A stretch of DNA of 64,000 nucleotides from the NCBI GenBank assembly GCA_001599595.1, contig BCHH01000001.1, positions 1,828,445-1,892,444 on the forward strand. Reading direction: 5' to 3'. Made by a program: the position numbers and the translations under genes. The notes beneath the pieces are model-generated. The model was not told where the DNA came from. It made no database searches and saw nothing but the letters and a program-made list of their open reading frames with translations. The stretch comes from Beverwykella pulmonaria (lineage: Eukaryota; Ascomycota; Dothideomycetes; Pleosporales; Melanommataceae). Positions 36,046 through 46,996 of this stretch are shown one piece after another. The number at the start of each line of letters is the position of its first letter. The stretch's first letter is position 1.

Positions 36046-36561
36046 TACCTGTCCAGGGCAGTCCCTCGAGGGTAGGATGGTAGATGACATCTATCGTAAC
36101 GTACGCGAAGGGGGCCGATTATAGTCTTCCGTGGTAAGTGAGATGGCGTGGTGTAGAAGATGTGTCGATTCGTGTGGCTCCGTCCTAGAAAAATATTCTT
36201 TGCCAACGGACCAACTATCAAGGTTGAATTTCTTGCTGAAGGCCAGTAATTTTTCTCAGGAAAGCGCCTGAGAAATCTCTTGAGGCACTGATGCAGGCAC
36301 AAACTGGAAAATTTCAACGAAGTCAAAAGAAGGATGGCTGTTCTGAATTTTTTTTAATTTTTTTTGCAAAGCGCGAAACTTATGTGTAAACTGAAGCCTG
36401 GAGCTATTGTCGTCAGTACGAAGGTACATGGCCGTAGCTTTAACCGGATAAACATCGGACCGAGAAACCCGCTGATAGCCGCCGTTCATGATCCTTGCGA
36501 GGCGAATGTTTCTCACGAAATTGCGAAAACAAGAAGTCGACGACTTGAAATACTTTGTACC
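36046..36561. promoter_or_regulatory. Divergent intergenic region, F-box gene / enoyl-CoA hydratase
   Basis: A 516-bp interval between divergent starts, with a poly-A/T run at about 36350-36366. No gene is seen. Confidence 0.45.
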
Positions 36562-37505
36562 ATGTTTCTTCTTAGGCCCAATTCCAGACCACTCCTGCGC
36601 CAGACCCGGCGCTGCTTATACTCGACAGCGTCCTCACCAGTAATCAAAGTCACCAGCGTCCCCGCACCACACTGCGGCAGCATTCGCATCCTCTCCCTCA
36701 ATCGACCTGCCGCGCGGAACGCTATATCGAGACAACTACTCGCTGAATTGAATCATGAAATAAATAGTATACACAATGAGGGAGAGACAGGCGCAACAAG
36801 AGCTCTAATTCTGGCCAGTGAGGTAGACACGAGCTTCTGCGCGGGCGCAGATTTGAAGGAGCGTGCGGGGTTCACTCCAGAAGAGTAAACACCTATCATT
36901 CAGTCACTCTCGCTGCAGACTGACAATTGAACAGTACGGCGAAGTTCCTGGCTTCCCTCCGCGGGACCCTCTCCTCGATTGCTTCTCTCTCCATTCCCAC
37001 AATATCCGCGCTCGCAGCACCTGCATTCGGCGGCGGTCTCGAACTAGCTCTAACTACACACATGCGTGTATTTGCTTCTACAACGACAGTAGCACTCCCC
37101 GAAACGCGGCTAGCCATCATACCGGGCGCGGGAGGAACATATAGACTGCCAGCGCTCATTGGACTGTCACGGGCACGAGACATGATATTGACCGGTCGGA
37201 GAGTTGGCGGCCCGGAAGCATACTTCTTGGGGTTGTGCGATCGGCTTGTAGAGGTAACACAGGAAGAGGCACAGCAAGAAGGTGTTGCGCGGACGATGGT
37301 GCTCACAGAGGCTGTGAAGCTAGCAAGAGAAATATGTGAGGGTGGGCCAATCGCTATAAAAGCTGCGCTGGCGGCGGTTGAAGGATGTGCGTTGGGAGAA
37401 AAGGCGGAGAATGCTGCGTATGATATAGTGGTGAAGACCCAGGATCGGGATGAGGCGTTGCTCGCCTTTAGAGAAAAGAGGAAGCCGACCTTCAAGGGAC
37501 AGTAA
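36562..37505 (+). CDS. Mitochondrial enoyl-CoA hydratase/isomerase, AUH-like
   Basis: Crotonase-fold enzyme, best matched to methylglutaconyl-CoA hydratase (AUH type), which acts in mitochondrial leucine breakdown. Exons 36562-36884 and 36935-37505 give 297 residues. The N-terminus is Arg/Ser-rich without acids (a mitochondrial presequence). The core shows L-N-R-P-A-A-R-N-A-I-S, the oxyanion-hole segments S-F-C-A-G-A-D-L-K-E and A-F-G-G-G-L-E-L-A, and the P-E-T-R-L-A-I-I-P-G-A-G-G-T-Y-R-L signature with a catalytic Glu. Substrate assignment is by family resemblance only; a general enoyl-CoA hydratase is the alternative. Confidence 0.88.
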
Positions 37506-37664
37506 TAGCAAGCAATAGCAATGTACCTGCTAGAGTTCACGGCTAGATCTTGGGACATGGTGGTATAGAAGCAATCTGCATGCCATCATGTGCTTATGTA
37601 TGTTCAATCAGACCAATAGTAGTACCTGGAAAGCTTTGTTGCTCGATTGTACCCCTACTATCCC

Positions 37665-38198
37665 TCACATTTTCGACTTGATCTCCTCCAGCAGCTTGGC
37701 AAGCTCTCCCTTATCTGCCTCCTTCGTCGGCCAACCAATCACCAGACCCTCTGTCTCGTTTGGCTTCGGAATCATATGAAAGTGTACGTGATCAACGACC
37801 TGATGCGCAATCCGTCCGTTGTTCTGCAGAATATTGTAATCCTCGACACCCTGCGCAATAGCAATCTTCTTCGCCACGGACAACACTTCAGCGAGTTGGT
37901 CGTCGGGGATGTCGTGGAGCTTTGCGCCGTGGAATTTGGGGATAACGAGCTATCAAAGGCGCCATTGTTAGCTCCGAGTTATGTGATAGGGGAAGGGAAG
38001 GGAAGGGAAGGGAGGAAGGATGTGTCCTACAGAATGTCCTTTGCTGATCGGTCCAATGTCGAGGAAAGCCAGCGTCTTCTCACTCTCGAAGATCTTCATG
38101 GAGGGGATTTCGCCTAGCGCATAGTTTTAGCAGGGTTGTGTGAATGTTGTAAAAAGAGACTAACCCCGAATGATCTTACAGAAGATACAGGCGGCCAT
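37665..38198 (-). CDS. HNT1: HIT-family (HINT) nucleotide hydrolase
   Basis: Exons 38198-38165, 38113-38031 and 37949-37665 give 133 residues. The histidine triad is D-H-V-H-F-H at H93, H95 and H97, with the N-terminal C-I-F-C-K-I-I-R-G-E-I-P block of the HINT branch. HINT proteins hydrolyse AMP-lysine and other purine phosphoramidates. The second intron (37950-38030) contains a G-rich repeat. The gene is convergent with the enoyl-CoA hydratase gene. Confidence 0.93.
37989..38020 (+). repeat. GGGAA repeat inside an intron of the HIT gene
   Basis: Consecutive G-runs of three or more separated by AA occur within the second intron of HNT1. Four or more such runs on the plus strand fit the G-quadruplex pattern; in the pre-mRNA the tract is C/U-rich because the gene is on the other strand. 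Confidence 0.85.
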
Positions 38199-38573
38199 TT
38201 TGGTGCTCGAAGGAGTCTGTGTCTGTGATGTGATATCGTGAGCCGTGTTCGGAGCTTTACAGGAGATGGCGGGGGATGTGGGGCAAATGTGAAAGCAAGT
38301 CTTGCCGAGGTACCGCTTTTGGGGTCATTAAACCTGGATTGTTCAAAGCAGACCAACCACCGCTCCTATACTCTTCGTGCTCTACAATTTCTCCCATCCT
38401 TGGTTTGGTGGGTGTGTAGACTTGCACTACAACTTCATTGTCACTTGCAGTACAGTTTGGACATCGAAGTCACATACAAACGAGAAGTGGAGGGCATTTT
38501 TCCAACAAAGGGTATCGAGAAATAGAGAACACAAAACTTCAAAATCCATCCACTAGCTCTTGTCCTGATGAAA

Positions 38574-39523
38574 CTACTTCGCCCATTTCCAGCTGTCACA
38601 CTCGAAATTGGCGTAGCACTGGAACTCGTTGCTGAGTCCTTTGGCATGCTTCGGCTCGAACGTAGTTACCCGTATACCAGGTTTGGCGTACAGTTTCTCA
38701 ATGATAGGCTCCATGCGCTCCCCAGTACACGCAATCAATCGGAAGGACTCTGTTTCCTTTGACAGATCTACTGGAGTCCATGATTTTGCGAGCCAGCGTA
38801 CCGTCAACGCGGCTGTTGTTTGTTAGCTATATATTGGAGTCACCATATGGATTGTGGAAGCCCTACTTTTAGTCTGGCAATCTTCGCTGAGAAAGGGCGG
38901 GTCGGCAATGATCCGATGAAAAGAGCCTTTCAGCTCGGTAGGCAGCTTCATTGGGTTCTGGAAGTCATAATGTACGAATTCCTTGAACACTGCAAACCGC
39001 TCATCGTATTCGAGCAATTTGACTTGGGGTCGGCATTGATATTCTCCAGACGACTATTCTCTATATTAGTATTTGGGACTGAAGCAAGGTATCTTGGCTT
39101 ACAAGGAGGTTTTTCAACTGGATGAATGCACTTGGAGCAGATACAACTGCTATATGGGTCTCATCCGTGGCACCATCCAAAAGTTGTCGAGCAAGACTCG
39201 TAGCAGTCTCGTCGTCGTACTATCGGTGTGAGCATTCGATTGCCCTCTGTTAACATGAGTACAAAGCGTACCCAAAATTGACTTGCGTTCCAGTCTTCGG
39301 TAAACGCATCCATTGATAACTTCCCTTTCCCATCAAAGTCTTCTTCAGCTTGGGCTTTAATATCTTCGAACGCCTTCTGCCGCTCATCACGTTCTCGATA
39401 GAAATCTTTCAAGGCATCCAAAGCCCCCGAGGATAGCTGCCTTTCTTATGAGTTAGCACATAATATTGCCAGGCAGTATAAAGCTCACGGGATCTCGTCA
39501 TCTTCGTCCTCTGTCAACGTCAT
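38574..39523 (-). CDS. EFM5: eEF1A lysine methyltransferase Efm5
   Basis: Seven-beta-strand methyltransferase of the EEF1AKMT1/Efm5 group, which methylates a lysine of translation elongation factor eEF1A (Lys79 in yeast). Several small exons join: M-T-L-T-E-D-E-D-D-E-I-P from 39523, then Q-L-S-S-G-A-L-D-A-L-K-D-F-Y, then Y-D-D-E-T-A-T-S-L-A, then an exon with L-L-E-Y-D-E-R-F-A-V-F and the hallmark D-P-P-F-L-S-E-D-C, and a last exon ending at 38574. The D-P-P-F tetrad (not D-P-P-Y) is typical of this lysine methyltransferase group, which earlier annotations misnamed N6-adenine methyltransferase. Confidence 0.88.
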
Positions 39524-39719
39524 CTTCGCATTCGTTCTGAGTGGTTAGGTTGACAGCTCCGCCTTGGGAAAAAAAGCTGTGCTTGTAGCCTGCACGCAGA
39601 GTCGGTGCTAACGCTAAGCGACTCTCTAACTCCGTACCTCGGAACTGTTCCAATGAGCGAACATGCACCCACGATGGCGATTGCGTGCTCACTTCACGTT
39701 TCACAAACGCTATTCGATA

Positions 39720-40661
39720 ATGGCAGAACCTTTGGTACCTCTTCCAACGGTTGAGAAGCTGAGCAGCCGGGTCATTCGAATCCTGGGAGGAAATCCGGGA
39801 AAGGTGCGCATCTCTGTTTGCTCGGTTGCGATATTAGACTGCGACTGACGAGCTTCCAGTTCACGCTACAAGGTTTGTAGTATACCTCCTCTCGCGCACC
39901 GTAAACTGATTCCCGAAGGCACGAACACATATATTGTGGGGCAGGGCTCGAAACGGCTCTTGATAGATACGGGAGAAGGGAGACCAGAATGGATCAAGTC
40001 GCTAAAGTCGGTGCTGGACGATGAGAAGATTATCATCGACAAGGCCCTTCTGACGCACTGGCATCACGATCACATTGAAGGAGTGCCTGACCTTCTGAAA
40101 GCCTCTGCAGATACCGTTGTGTACAAGAAGGATCCAGAAAAAGGATGGCTAGATATCAGCGACGGGCAGAAGTTCGAGACTGAAGGAGCGACACTGCGGG
40201 CCTTCCACTGCCCGGGACATACAACTGATCATATGGCGTTTATTCTCGAGGAGGAAGATTCCATGTTCACAGCCGACAATGTTCTTGGGCAGGGTACTGC
40301 TGTGTTCGAGGATCTTACGACGTACATGAAGAGTCTTGACAGTATGTCAAGCCAATTCAAGAGTCGTGCATATCCTGGTCACGGACCAGTCATTGAAGAC
40401 GGGCCAGCCAAGATCCTGGAGTATATCAGGCATCGAAAGCAACGGGAGCAACAGGTATTGGACGTGTTGGCTCAGGTGAAAGAAGGTGGGTGGACGGCGA
40501 TGGATATTGTCAAGGTAATATATAAGAACTATCCCGAAAATTTGTGGGCTCCAGCAGAAAGGGGAATTCTGCAGATTCTTGAAAAGCTCTTGAAGGAAGG
40601 AAAAGTTGTTTATGATGATGGCAAAAAAACGTGGTCGCTGAGTGGGAAGGCAACGCTTTAG
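39720..40661 (+). CDS. Metallo-beta-lactamase fold hydrolase, LACTB2-like
   Basis: Exons 39720-39803, 39860-39872 and 39919-40661 give 279 residues; the middle exon is only 13 nt, and including it restores the family block F-T-L-Q-G-T-N-T-Y-I-V-G. The metal site T-H-W-H-H-D-H is at about 78-84, followed by H-C-P-G-H-T and Y-P-G-H-G. LACTB2 proteins are mitochondrial or cytosolic endoribonuclease-type hydrolases; a related branch acts as thioesterases in polyketide clusters. No polyketide gene is nearby, so a housekeeping role is more likely. The short winged-helix C-terminus (A-E-R-G-I-L-Q-I-L-E-K-L) is present. Confidence 0.9.
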
Positions 40662-40875
40662 TCTATGCGACCAATCAAATGATGCACCAATGATCCTTCC
40701 AGCACCCGATAACGCTTGACATGCTTAGTGCCCCGCTCCTTTGCACAAACTTGTCGGTGAACATCATTTCGTCTTTCCTAATGAATTGTGTAAGTAGTCA
40801 TGTGTTTATATATGATTTAATTCATAGAAACCTCTATTGTCAACCTGAAAGCAGTGCCAGATATTGATCTGATCA

Positions 40876-40971
40876 GACGCAGTGCCAGAGTGGTTAATGG
40901 GTTAGACTTGAATTACTCATTCATGTCATCTAATGGCTTCGGCCTCGCAAGTTCGAATCTTGTCTGCGTCG
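40876..40971 (+). tRNA. tRNA-Ser (anticodon UGA) with intron
   Basis: A 7-bp acceptor stem (GACGCAG at 40876-40882 with CTGCGTC at 40964-40970) ends in discriminator G40971. The D arm is GCCAGAGTGGTTAATGG, followed by the anticodon stem TTAGA/TCTAA. The anticodon loop is C-T-TGA-A with TGA at 40909-40911, followed after position 37 by an intron of about 15 nt (40913-40927). A long class II variable arm and the T arm GTTCGAATC are visible. The long variable arm and discriminator G support Ser over Leu. The mature length is about 81 nt. A T-rich tract follows at 40983-40999, as expected for Pol III termination. Confidence 0.93.
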
Positions 40972-42021
40972 TAACCACGATTCCTTTTTTATTTTTCTTG
41001 GCATTTTGTTTTTAGATCTCTCTTATTGTTCGCTCTCCTAATCAAAATCTAGTACAACAGCAACAATGACTTCACTTTTGCACGCCCTTCTTTGGTAGCA
41101 CTTTACAGTTCTGTTTTGCGCCAAGGAGAGGTGCTCACAAGCTCATCAGCCCGCGCGATTCCTCACGAGAAGTTCAGATCGACTTTCTCCAACCTTCTTC
41201 AAGAGAAAGCACCCTGGCTCATCCCTGAATAACTCTCACGGATGGCGGCATGTGCTAGTCGTTCCCATCTTACAATGCTAACTGTAACGGGTTAAAGACT
41301 ACACAGTGTTACACACCAATCCCTCTACAACACTGTGCAACCAGATAGATGATTCTAAGACATTCATGGATTCTGGATGGCATGATTCATCAATCACCAA
41401 TGTTCACATTGAGGTTCTCTGCTCCCCACACGCAGGATGAATAAAGTACTCTAGCGAATACGGGCAGAGATCGCCCCATCGGCCCCCAAATTCCCGGAAA
41501 GGATTCCGCCAAACTGTCATTTGGATAATCAAAATTCGGTGCTAGCCCTGCTGCAACGGCCAGTCCAAGCAGGGCTAGGACACCGTTGATCAGGGATGTT
41601 CGTCGATATCATCTTTCCGATTGGTTGATTGGCGGGAATTGAGCTTGCCCCCTGGGTTCTTTGGTCCGGGATACACCATGCAACTTAATTTTCTTCTCTT
41701 CCCCTTACCACCTTCCCAAGCCTTACAAGGTGAGCCTCCGAGCGTTGCCTTTACCTGATGTAGTTTGGAGCCACGCTAGTACCCTCCATGCTGTGTGTCA
41801 CTCAGGCGCTACCGCAGACTACGCTTCGGGGTTTAATATGGAAAACGCGACTAGCACGTTCCTGGTTGCAACCTGTGGTATCCACAGGACAAGGACTGTT
41901 AATATTGAAAGGCATGGAATCTGCCTCGCGATGATTAGGCAATCTGTGTACCTTCGTTCTCTGCAGGAGTATATCCTTCTTGCGCTCGACCTACCTGGAA
42001 ATAATGGTAGGGCAAGGCATC
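40972..42021. other. Intergenic region, tRNA to surface-protein gene
   Basis: This 1.05-kb region has no convincing gene. It should contain the promoter of the secreted protein gene at 42022. Confidence 0.45.
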
Positions 42022-45000
42022 ATGAAGGTCATTCTTTTGCTCAGTTGGCTATCACTCGCCTTTGCGGCGTCTGGTTTGTGTCCACTACATTCGCGCTGAC
42101 AGTACAAATGCTCACCTTTTGCTACAGAGTCCTCGAGCTCGAGTTCGAGCTCAGTGAAGAGTTCTAGCTTCTCTTCAAATTCGTCGTCTTCGTCAAGTTC
42201 TTCGACACAGCCGTCTTCGTCGAGCCTCTCCACAATTCGGTTATCTACATCGAGCAGTTCTTCGGTCCAGTCGTCACCCTCAAGTTCTTCAACCGTTCCG
42301 TCGTCTTCGTCGCAAAGTGTTGGAAGTTTGACATCAACGGGTCTGAGAGCTACCATTACAACGTCAAGCGCACCGTCTTCGTCAGGATCCGCATCTGCGA
42401 GCGCTTCTTTGGGTGTGCTAGCTCAGTCTACGGCTATCAGAAACTCCACTATAGGGAACTCAACAGCCGCTCCAACACCTACTGGACCAGTGACCTACGT
42501 AAATCCATGGGCGGGAAACTTCTCGGCGCCTGTTCCTCCCACCGGCACAGGTAGCGATTATGCACTTCAATGTCAGAATGCGTACTTCAGCTTCACGTCG
42601 ATCAATTCGGATTTCATCACGGCAACCGCTTCTCTGTATAATCTTACATCAGTAATCAGAAGTACAACTGTGTATGAAGTTCAGTAAGTACTTTACTCTT
42701 GAACACTCTACTCCATTTGGGCTGACAGTGTTTTACAGCACATACTATACAACATCATTCTATACACTCTGTGATGGCCACCCGCGTGTCATCACATCCA
42801 TGCCCACGGCAACATCAACAACAGTCCTCCCTCCGTCCACAACTGTAATACTCGCTCAAGGCGTCTCCTGGGCATCGCTCAATGACCCAAACTGCACTGT
42901 TAGTTGGGATGACTGCAGTGGCCTTTGGTCGCGATATGCCTCTGCATCCAGTGTGTACCAGTCAGTCTCCTTTGAGAAGGCTAACACAGTGGTGTCGCTT
43001 GGACCAGGAGCAAGTTTTTGGGTTGTTAACGGAGTCACGACCACGTTTCCAGCGCCATTACCCTTTTCGATTTCTCTCGGAGACGAGTATATCCACCGGT
43101 CGCCGCCTGGGAGTAACTACATCATTGTCACTACGCCTCCGCCCGGTGGACTCTTCCTTGACGATGGATATCATATGACAGCGGGAGGGGCACCAGTTAC
43201 CATTCAGCATGTTGTAAACTTCACAAACACGCCTTATACCCCTCACTGTCGTACTGAGAAGCCCACGTGCACAGCAAATCAACGATGTCAGATTGGGGGC
43301 GACAGAGTGGAAGTGTTCTACTTCCCACCCAAAACAAACGCGACTCGAGATATGTGCGCTACAGCACCGCTCGGGAATGGAGTGGTTAGTCGACCTCCAA
43401 CCAACTTCACCTGGACACCGATCACCACAGGTCCATATACAGTTCTCCCTGGCGGAACCACTTGGTACTCTGGCAATGTCTACGTTTCCCTGAACCGCAT
43501 AAGTGCAGAGTGCACATGGTCTGGCGTCCCTGTCGACGTAGGAGAAGAGCATGCAGGCCAAATTCTGACAATGGCGCCCTCCGAACTGTTCTCTCAGCGA
43601 GCATTCCCCATCACCACCGGGTCGCAATCTGGAATGATAGATTTCGAACCATATGCGTACTCATTCAATTTCGCCGATCTCCAAGAACCATACCCTTGGT
43701 CCGCTTGGGATGGAGCTCCAGAGTGCGTGGTAGACCACTGCTCGATCATTAACGGATCGTATAACCCCTGGCTTGCAGTGCCTGAGGCTATTCGCCGCCT
43801 GGATCCTAAGTGGGCAACTTGCGACCTTGCTTTGTATGGGTTGTATGATCCGCCTAGGGCTTTGAGTTCGGTGGGGAATATCTTCGCTACTTTGACAAGT
43901 ACAGTTCCGAAGCAGGAACCTACACCAGGACAGCCGGCTCAGAGCCAGGTACAACCGTCGAAGACAGCTGATCCCCCCGCGCCAGGACAGAGCGATACAC
44001 CAGGTCCTGTTGATCCTCCTACCAATAGCGCTCCTGCGAACAGCGCTCCTGCGAATAACCCACCTGCGAACAGTGCTCCTGCGAATAACCCACCTACGAA
44101 CAACCCACCTACAAACAATCCGCCCTCTAACAAACCTCCTGCAAATAGTCCTCCCATAGTTACACCAGCGCCTATACCTATCCCGCCCGCACCAACAACA
44201 ATCGGTACCATAGGCAGCACGGCCGTCGTCCTCGATCCCTCTGACCCAACACACATCATCATCGGCACAACAACCCTCGCCCCTGGCTCCCCAGGTCTCA
44301 CCCTCGGCGGCGGAACCTCCATCACCATGCGCGACCCAACCCACATCATTATCTCTGCCCCAGGACAAGCCGCTCCCTCGACAATCAACGTCCCGCAACC
44401 CGCGGCCGCGGCCCCAACCCAAGGCGTAGTCGTCACTCTTCCCAACGGCGAACTCGTCACCGCGACCGCGATTCCCGGGCCCAGCGGAAGCAGCAGTATC
44501 GTCGTGAGCGGGACTCTGCTCAGCGAGGGCGGCCCAGCTGTCACACTGCCCAACGGTGTCGTGATATCCGAAGCACCAAAAGGAACCGGCATCGTAGTTA
44601 TCGACCCCTCGTCTGGCGCTACGTCCACGATCCCATTCTCCAGCGTCCCCGGCATCGCGAATCCTGTCCCCACCCAGGGCGTAATCGTAACATTGCCCAA
44701 CGGCGAAGTCGTAACGGCAACGGCGATCCCTGGACCTCATGGGAGCAGCATCATAGTCAGCGGGACGATTCTCAGCGAAGGCGGACCCGCACTCACGCTT
44801 CCGAATGGCGTCGTGCTCTCGGAAGCACCACAAGGAACAGGCATCGTCGTCGTCGACCCTTCGTCCGGCGCCACAACTACCATCCCGTTCTCTAGCGTCT
44901 CGGGACTTGGAGCTCCGGCGCCGACGGCGCATCCTGAGCCCGGTGCTGTTATTACGGTAGGAGGGAAGACGTACACGGTTATTAGTGTTAGTGGCACGGT

Positions 45001-45289
45001 GTATATACCTGACCTAGGGGTCACATTAGTGCCTGGTGGGACCGCGACAACGATCAATGGGACGGTGCTTAGTGATGCGGGGACCGGGGTGGTAGTGGGA
45101 AGCACGACGCAACCGTTTTCTACTGTTACGGTGACGGATCAACCGAGTGGGACGCAGGCTGCGTCGGGGGGTTTTACAGGGAGGGCGACGAGGTTGAGGA
45201 GTAGCAGTGGAGAGGGGTGGTGGACGTGGGTGTGGTTTGGAAGTTGGATGGTCGGGATGCTGGTGCTTGGGGGAGGTGTGATATTATAG
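42022..45289 (+). CDS. Large secreted, Ser-rich, repeat-containing surface protein
   Basis: Exons 42022-42073, 42128-42683 and 42739-45289 join in frame to about 1052 residues. The first exon encodes a signal peptide (M-K-V-I-L-L-L-S-W-L-S-L-A-F-A-A). A poly-Ser/Thr stretch follows that is likely O-glycosylated, then a Cys-containing domain with many N-x-S/T sites. Next come a Pro/Asn repeat (N-S-A-P-A / N-N-P-P-T units, 44024-44160), two 85-residue copies beginning P-T-Q-G-V (from about 44414 and 44669), and a third partly related segment. The C-terminus ends in a hydrophobic stretch that could be a GPI-attachment signal or a membrane anchor. This is the architecture of a fungal wall protein or adhesin; binding partner unknown. 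Confidence 0.82.
44414..44923 (+). repeat. Two tandem 255-bp coding repeats
   Basis: Two adjacent copies, offset by about 255 bp (85 codons), encode nearly the same protein segment, including V-T-L-P-N-G-E and G-T-G-I-V-V-x-D-P-S-S-G-A-T. The DNA copies differ at many third codon positions while the protein is conserved, so the duplication is not recent or is under selection. Confidence 0.85.
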
Positions 45290-45787
45290 ATAAAAGGGGC
45301 AGGCATGTTAATGATGTCTAATGTCATAATGTTTTACGTTCAATCGTGTTGTCAAAGACTTCGTCCAAAGACTAACTGGAATATGAGGCGGCTTGGGAAT
45401 GTGTGTCCGAGTGCACCCCACAACATTTGCTCAGCTTCAGGGAGAGTCTACTGGATCATTCAATTGTTCATGCGGGCGACGAGATGTGATACAGCTTCGA
45501 ACTTGTTGCAGTTATAGGCCGTACTACAATCGAAGAGCAGGTTTATGGGGTAGTTGCGTTGAACACTTGACAGTCACGAAGCACCGATCACACTTCAACG
45601 CACAGAGCAAATGCAGAATTCAAGGTGTAGTATTAGAATTCTCCCATAGCGATGCCACGTTGGGCTTTGGTATCATACAGTAAAGACTTGAATTGCGAGG
45701 CGCTCTCGCGCCCTCGCATCCTTCCCAACTCCATCTCGTTATCGTCCGTCATCGTTCGTAATCGTACATGTGCGTCTGAGCAAGCAT
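45290..45787. other. Convergent 3' region, surface-protein gene / HSP12
   Basis: A 498-bp region between converging genes with no recognisable feature. Confidence 0.45.
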
Positions 45788-46106
45788 CTAGTGCCTGTCG
45801 AGGCCCACAGCGTGCTTGGCCTTGTCGACAATAGAGCCGCCGGTGCTGCCGTGCACCTCGCGGTCCTTGCTGCGGCCCAGCTTGTCTGAGAACTCCTGGC
45901 CGTGGCTCTTGGTGCTGTCGGGTTGGGCACCACTGTAATTATTAGTTGATTGTGTCTCGAGGGGGAGGGGGAGGGACATACCGAACGATCTTGTCACCGG
46001 TATCGGTGAAGGTCTCTTTGACTTTTTGCTGAGTCGACTTGGTGGAGTCGGGGACCATCGACTCGCCGAGCTTCGTATGTAGGTCTTTGCGGCCGATGTC
46101 TGACAT
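45788..46106 (-). CDS. HSP12: Small hydrophilic stress protein, Hsp12/Hsp9 (Wh11) family
   Basis: Exons 46106-45982 and 45932-45788 give about 89 residues. The N-terminus M-S-D-I-G-R-K-D and the repeated P-D-S-T-K-S motif (once in each exon), followed by S-D-K-L-G-R-S-K-D-R and the C-terminus A-V-G-L-D-R-H, are characteristic. Family members are intrinsically disordered, associate with the plasma membrane under stress, and are strongly induced by heat, osmotic stress and stationary phase. The single 49-bp intron (45933-45981) is C-rich on the coding strand. Confidence 0.92.
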
Positions 46107-46531
46107 GTTGGTGGTTGGTTGGTGTGGTGGGTTTGGGTTTGAAGGGCTAATTGTGGTAGTAGATTGTAGGAGTGAAGGCTGATGTTATTGATAGAAAGAG
46201 AATGGGGTTGAGCAGAGGAGAGGTGTTTATGTATTGACTCCCTCGAGCCTGGCTGCTTCCTACGTCATGCTCTGCCTTCCTTGTTCAATGTCTGCTTGTC
46301 AATCATCTCCTTTCCATCTGGACAAGGCATGACCGTCGGCGTCATGGAAGCAGGGGCGTGTTTCTTTCATCGTGATTGCCGTGTTGGCCCAATTGGCTGG
46401 CTTTGTCTTGTTGCAGCACGTTGCCCCTTCGGTTTGAACGGGTGGAGGTGTGATGTCATTGCATTGCGCCACATGTGGCACGGGCCAAGAGATGCGGCGC
46501 AGGGCACGAATGAGGGAATGGTATCGGGGAC
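46107..46531. promoter_or_regulatory. HSP12 upstream region
   Basis: This 425-bp interval upstream of HSP12 should hold its stress-responsive promoter. Several CCCCT/AGGGG-like pentamers would be expected, but I did not find a clear cluster. Confidence 0.35.
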
Positions 46532-46996
46532 ATGCTCAAGAATGCTGCTATCGACCAAGCCGAATCTTGTCATCTTCTCAACGAGCTTGTCTATCTCTTA
46601 TCTAAATCTTACTGGAAAAGAGTCTGGATTTTGCACTCCTGCACGCCGCGGTCCTATACATGATATACATGCGAGTGTATGTCTGCGGGGATCTCTTTGA
46701 GAAATTGAATGCTGTGTTAAATGCTGCATCAAAGGCTGGGGTGGACAACCCAGACGCTGTGCAAGGAATCGGACGAAAAGCTCAGCCAGATCGGAAGAGA
46801 AATCTACCCAGATAATTCCCTCCGAAAGATTGCTCCAGCAGTTATTCCTATCGCAGAAAAGGTTGGTAAGGGTTTTGTCCATGCTGCCTCAATTGGAGAG
46901 TGCATATCCGGACGGCAAGAAGTCATCAAAGATTGCCAGGACTGGGCGAAAGGAAGGCCACTGCCTGAGAAACCGATCGAGATGTATGCTAGTTAG
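46532..46996 (+). pseudogene. Possible decayed small gene of unknown family
   Basis: Three consecutive frames each look coding for a short stretch: M-L-K-N-A-A-I-D-Q-A-E-S from 46532; L-F-E-K-L-N-A-V-L-N-A-A-S-K-A-G in another frame; then E-I-Y-P-D-N-S-L-R-K-I-A-P-A-V in a third frame ending at 46996. I find no standard introns joining the last two, so frameshifts are likely. The amphipathic helical pattern hints at an alpha-helical signalling domain, but I do not recognise it. Confidence 0.35.

Noticed and set aside
38574..39523. N6-adenine DNA methyltransferase or restriction-like enzyme
   Set aside because: The D-P-P-F motif and flanking blocks match the eEF1A lysine methyltransferase Efm5 family, which was historically misnamed.
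39720..40661. Metallo-beta-lactamase as a polyketide-cluster thioesterase
   Set aside because: The fold is shared with that group, but there is no polyketide synthase or tailoring gene in the window, and its neighbours are housekeeping genes.
43661..44932. A 423-codon open frame on the minus strand inside the surface-protein gene, plus a 253-codon one at 43939-44700
   Set aside because: They are mirrors of a GC-rich, repetitive, Pro/Gly/Thr-coding plus-strand gene. Composition (Arg/Asp/Trp-rich, or Gly/Val-rich) is not protein-like, and the plus strand has a signal peptide and proper introns.
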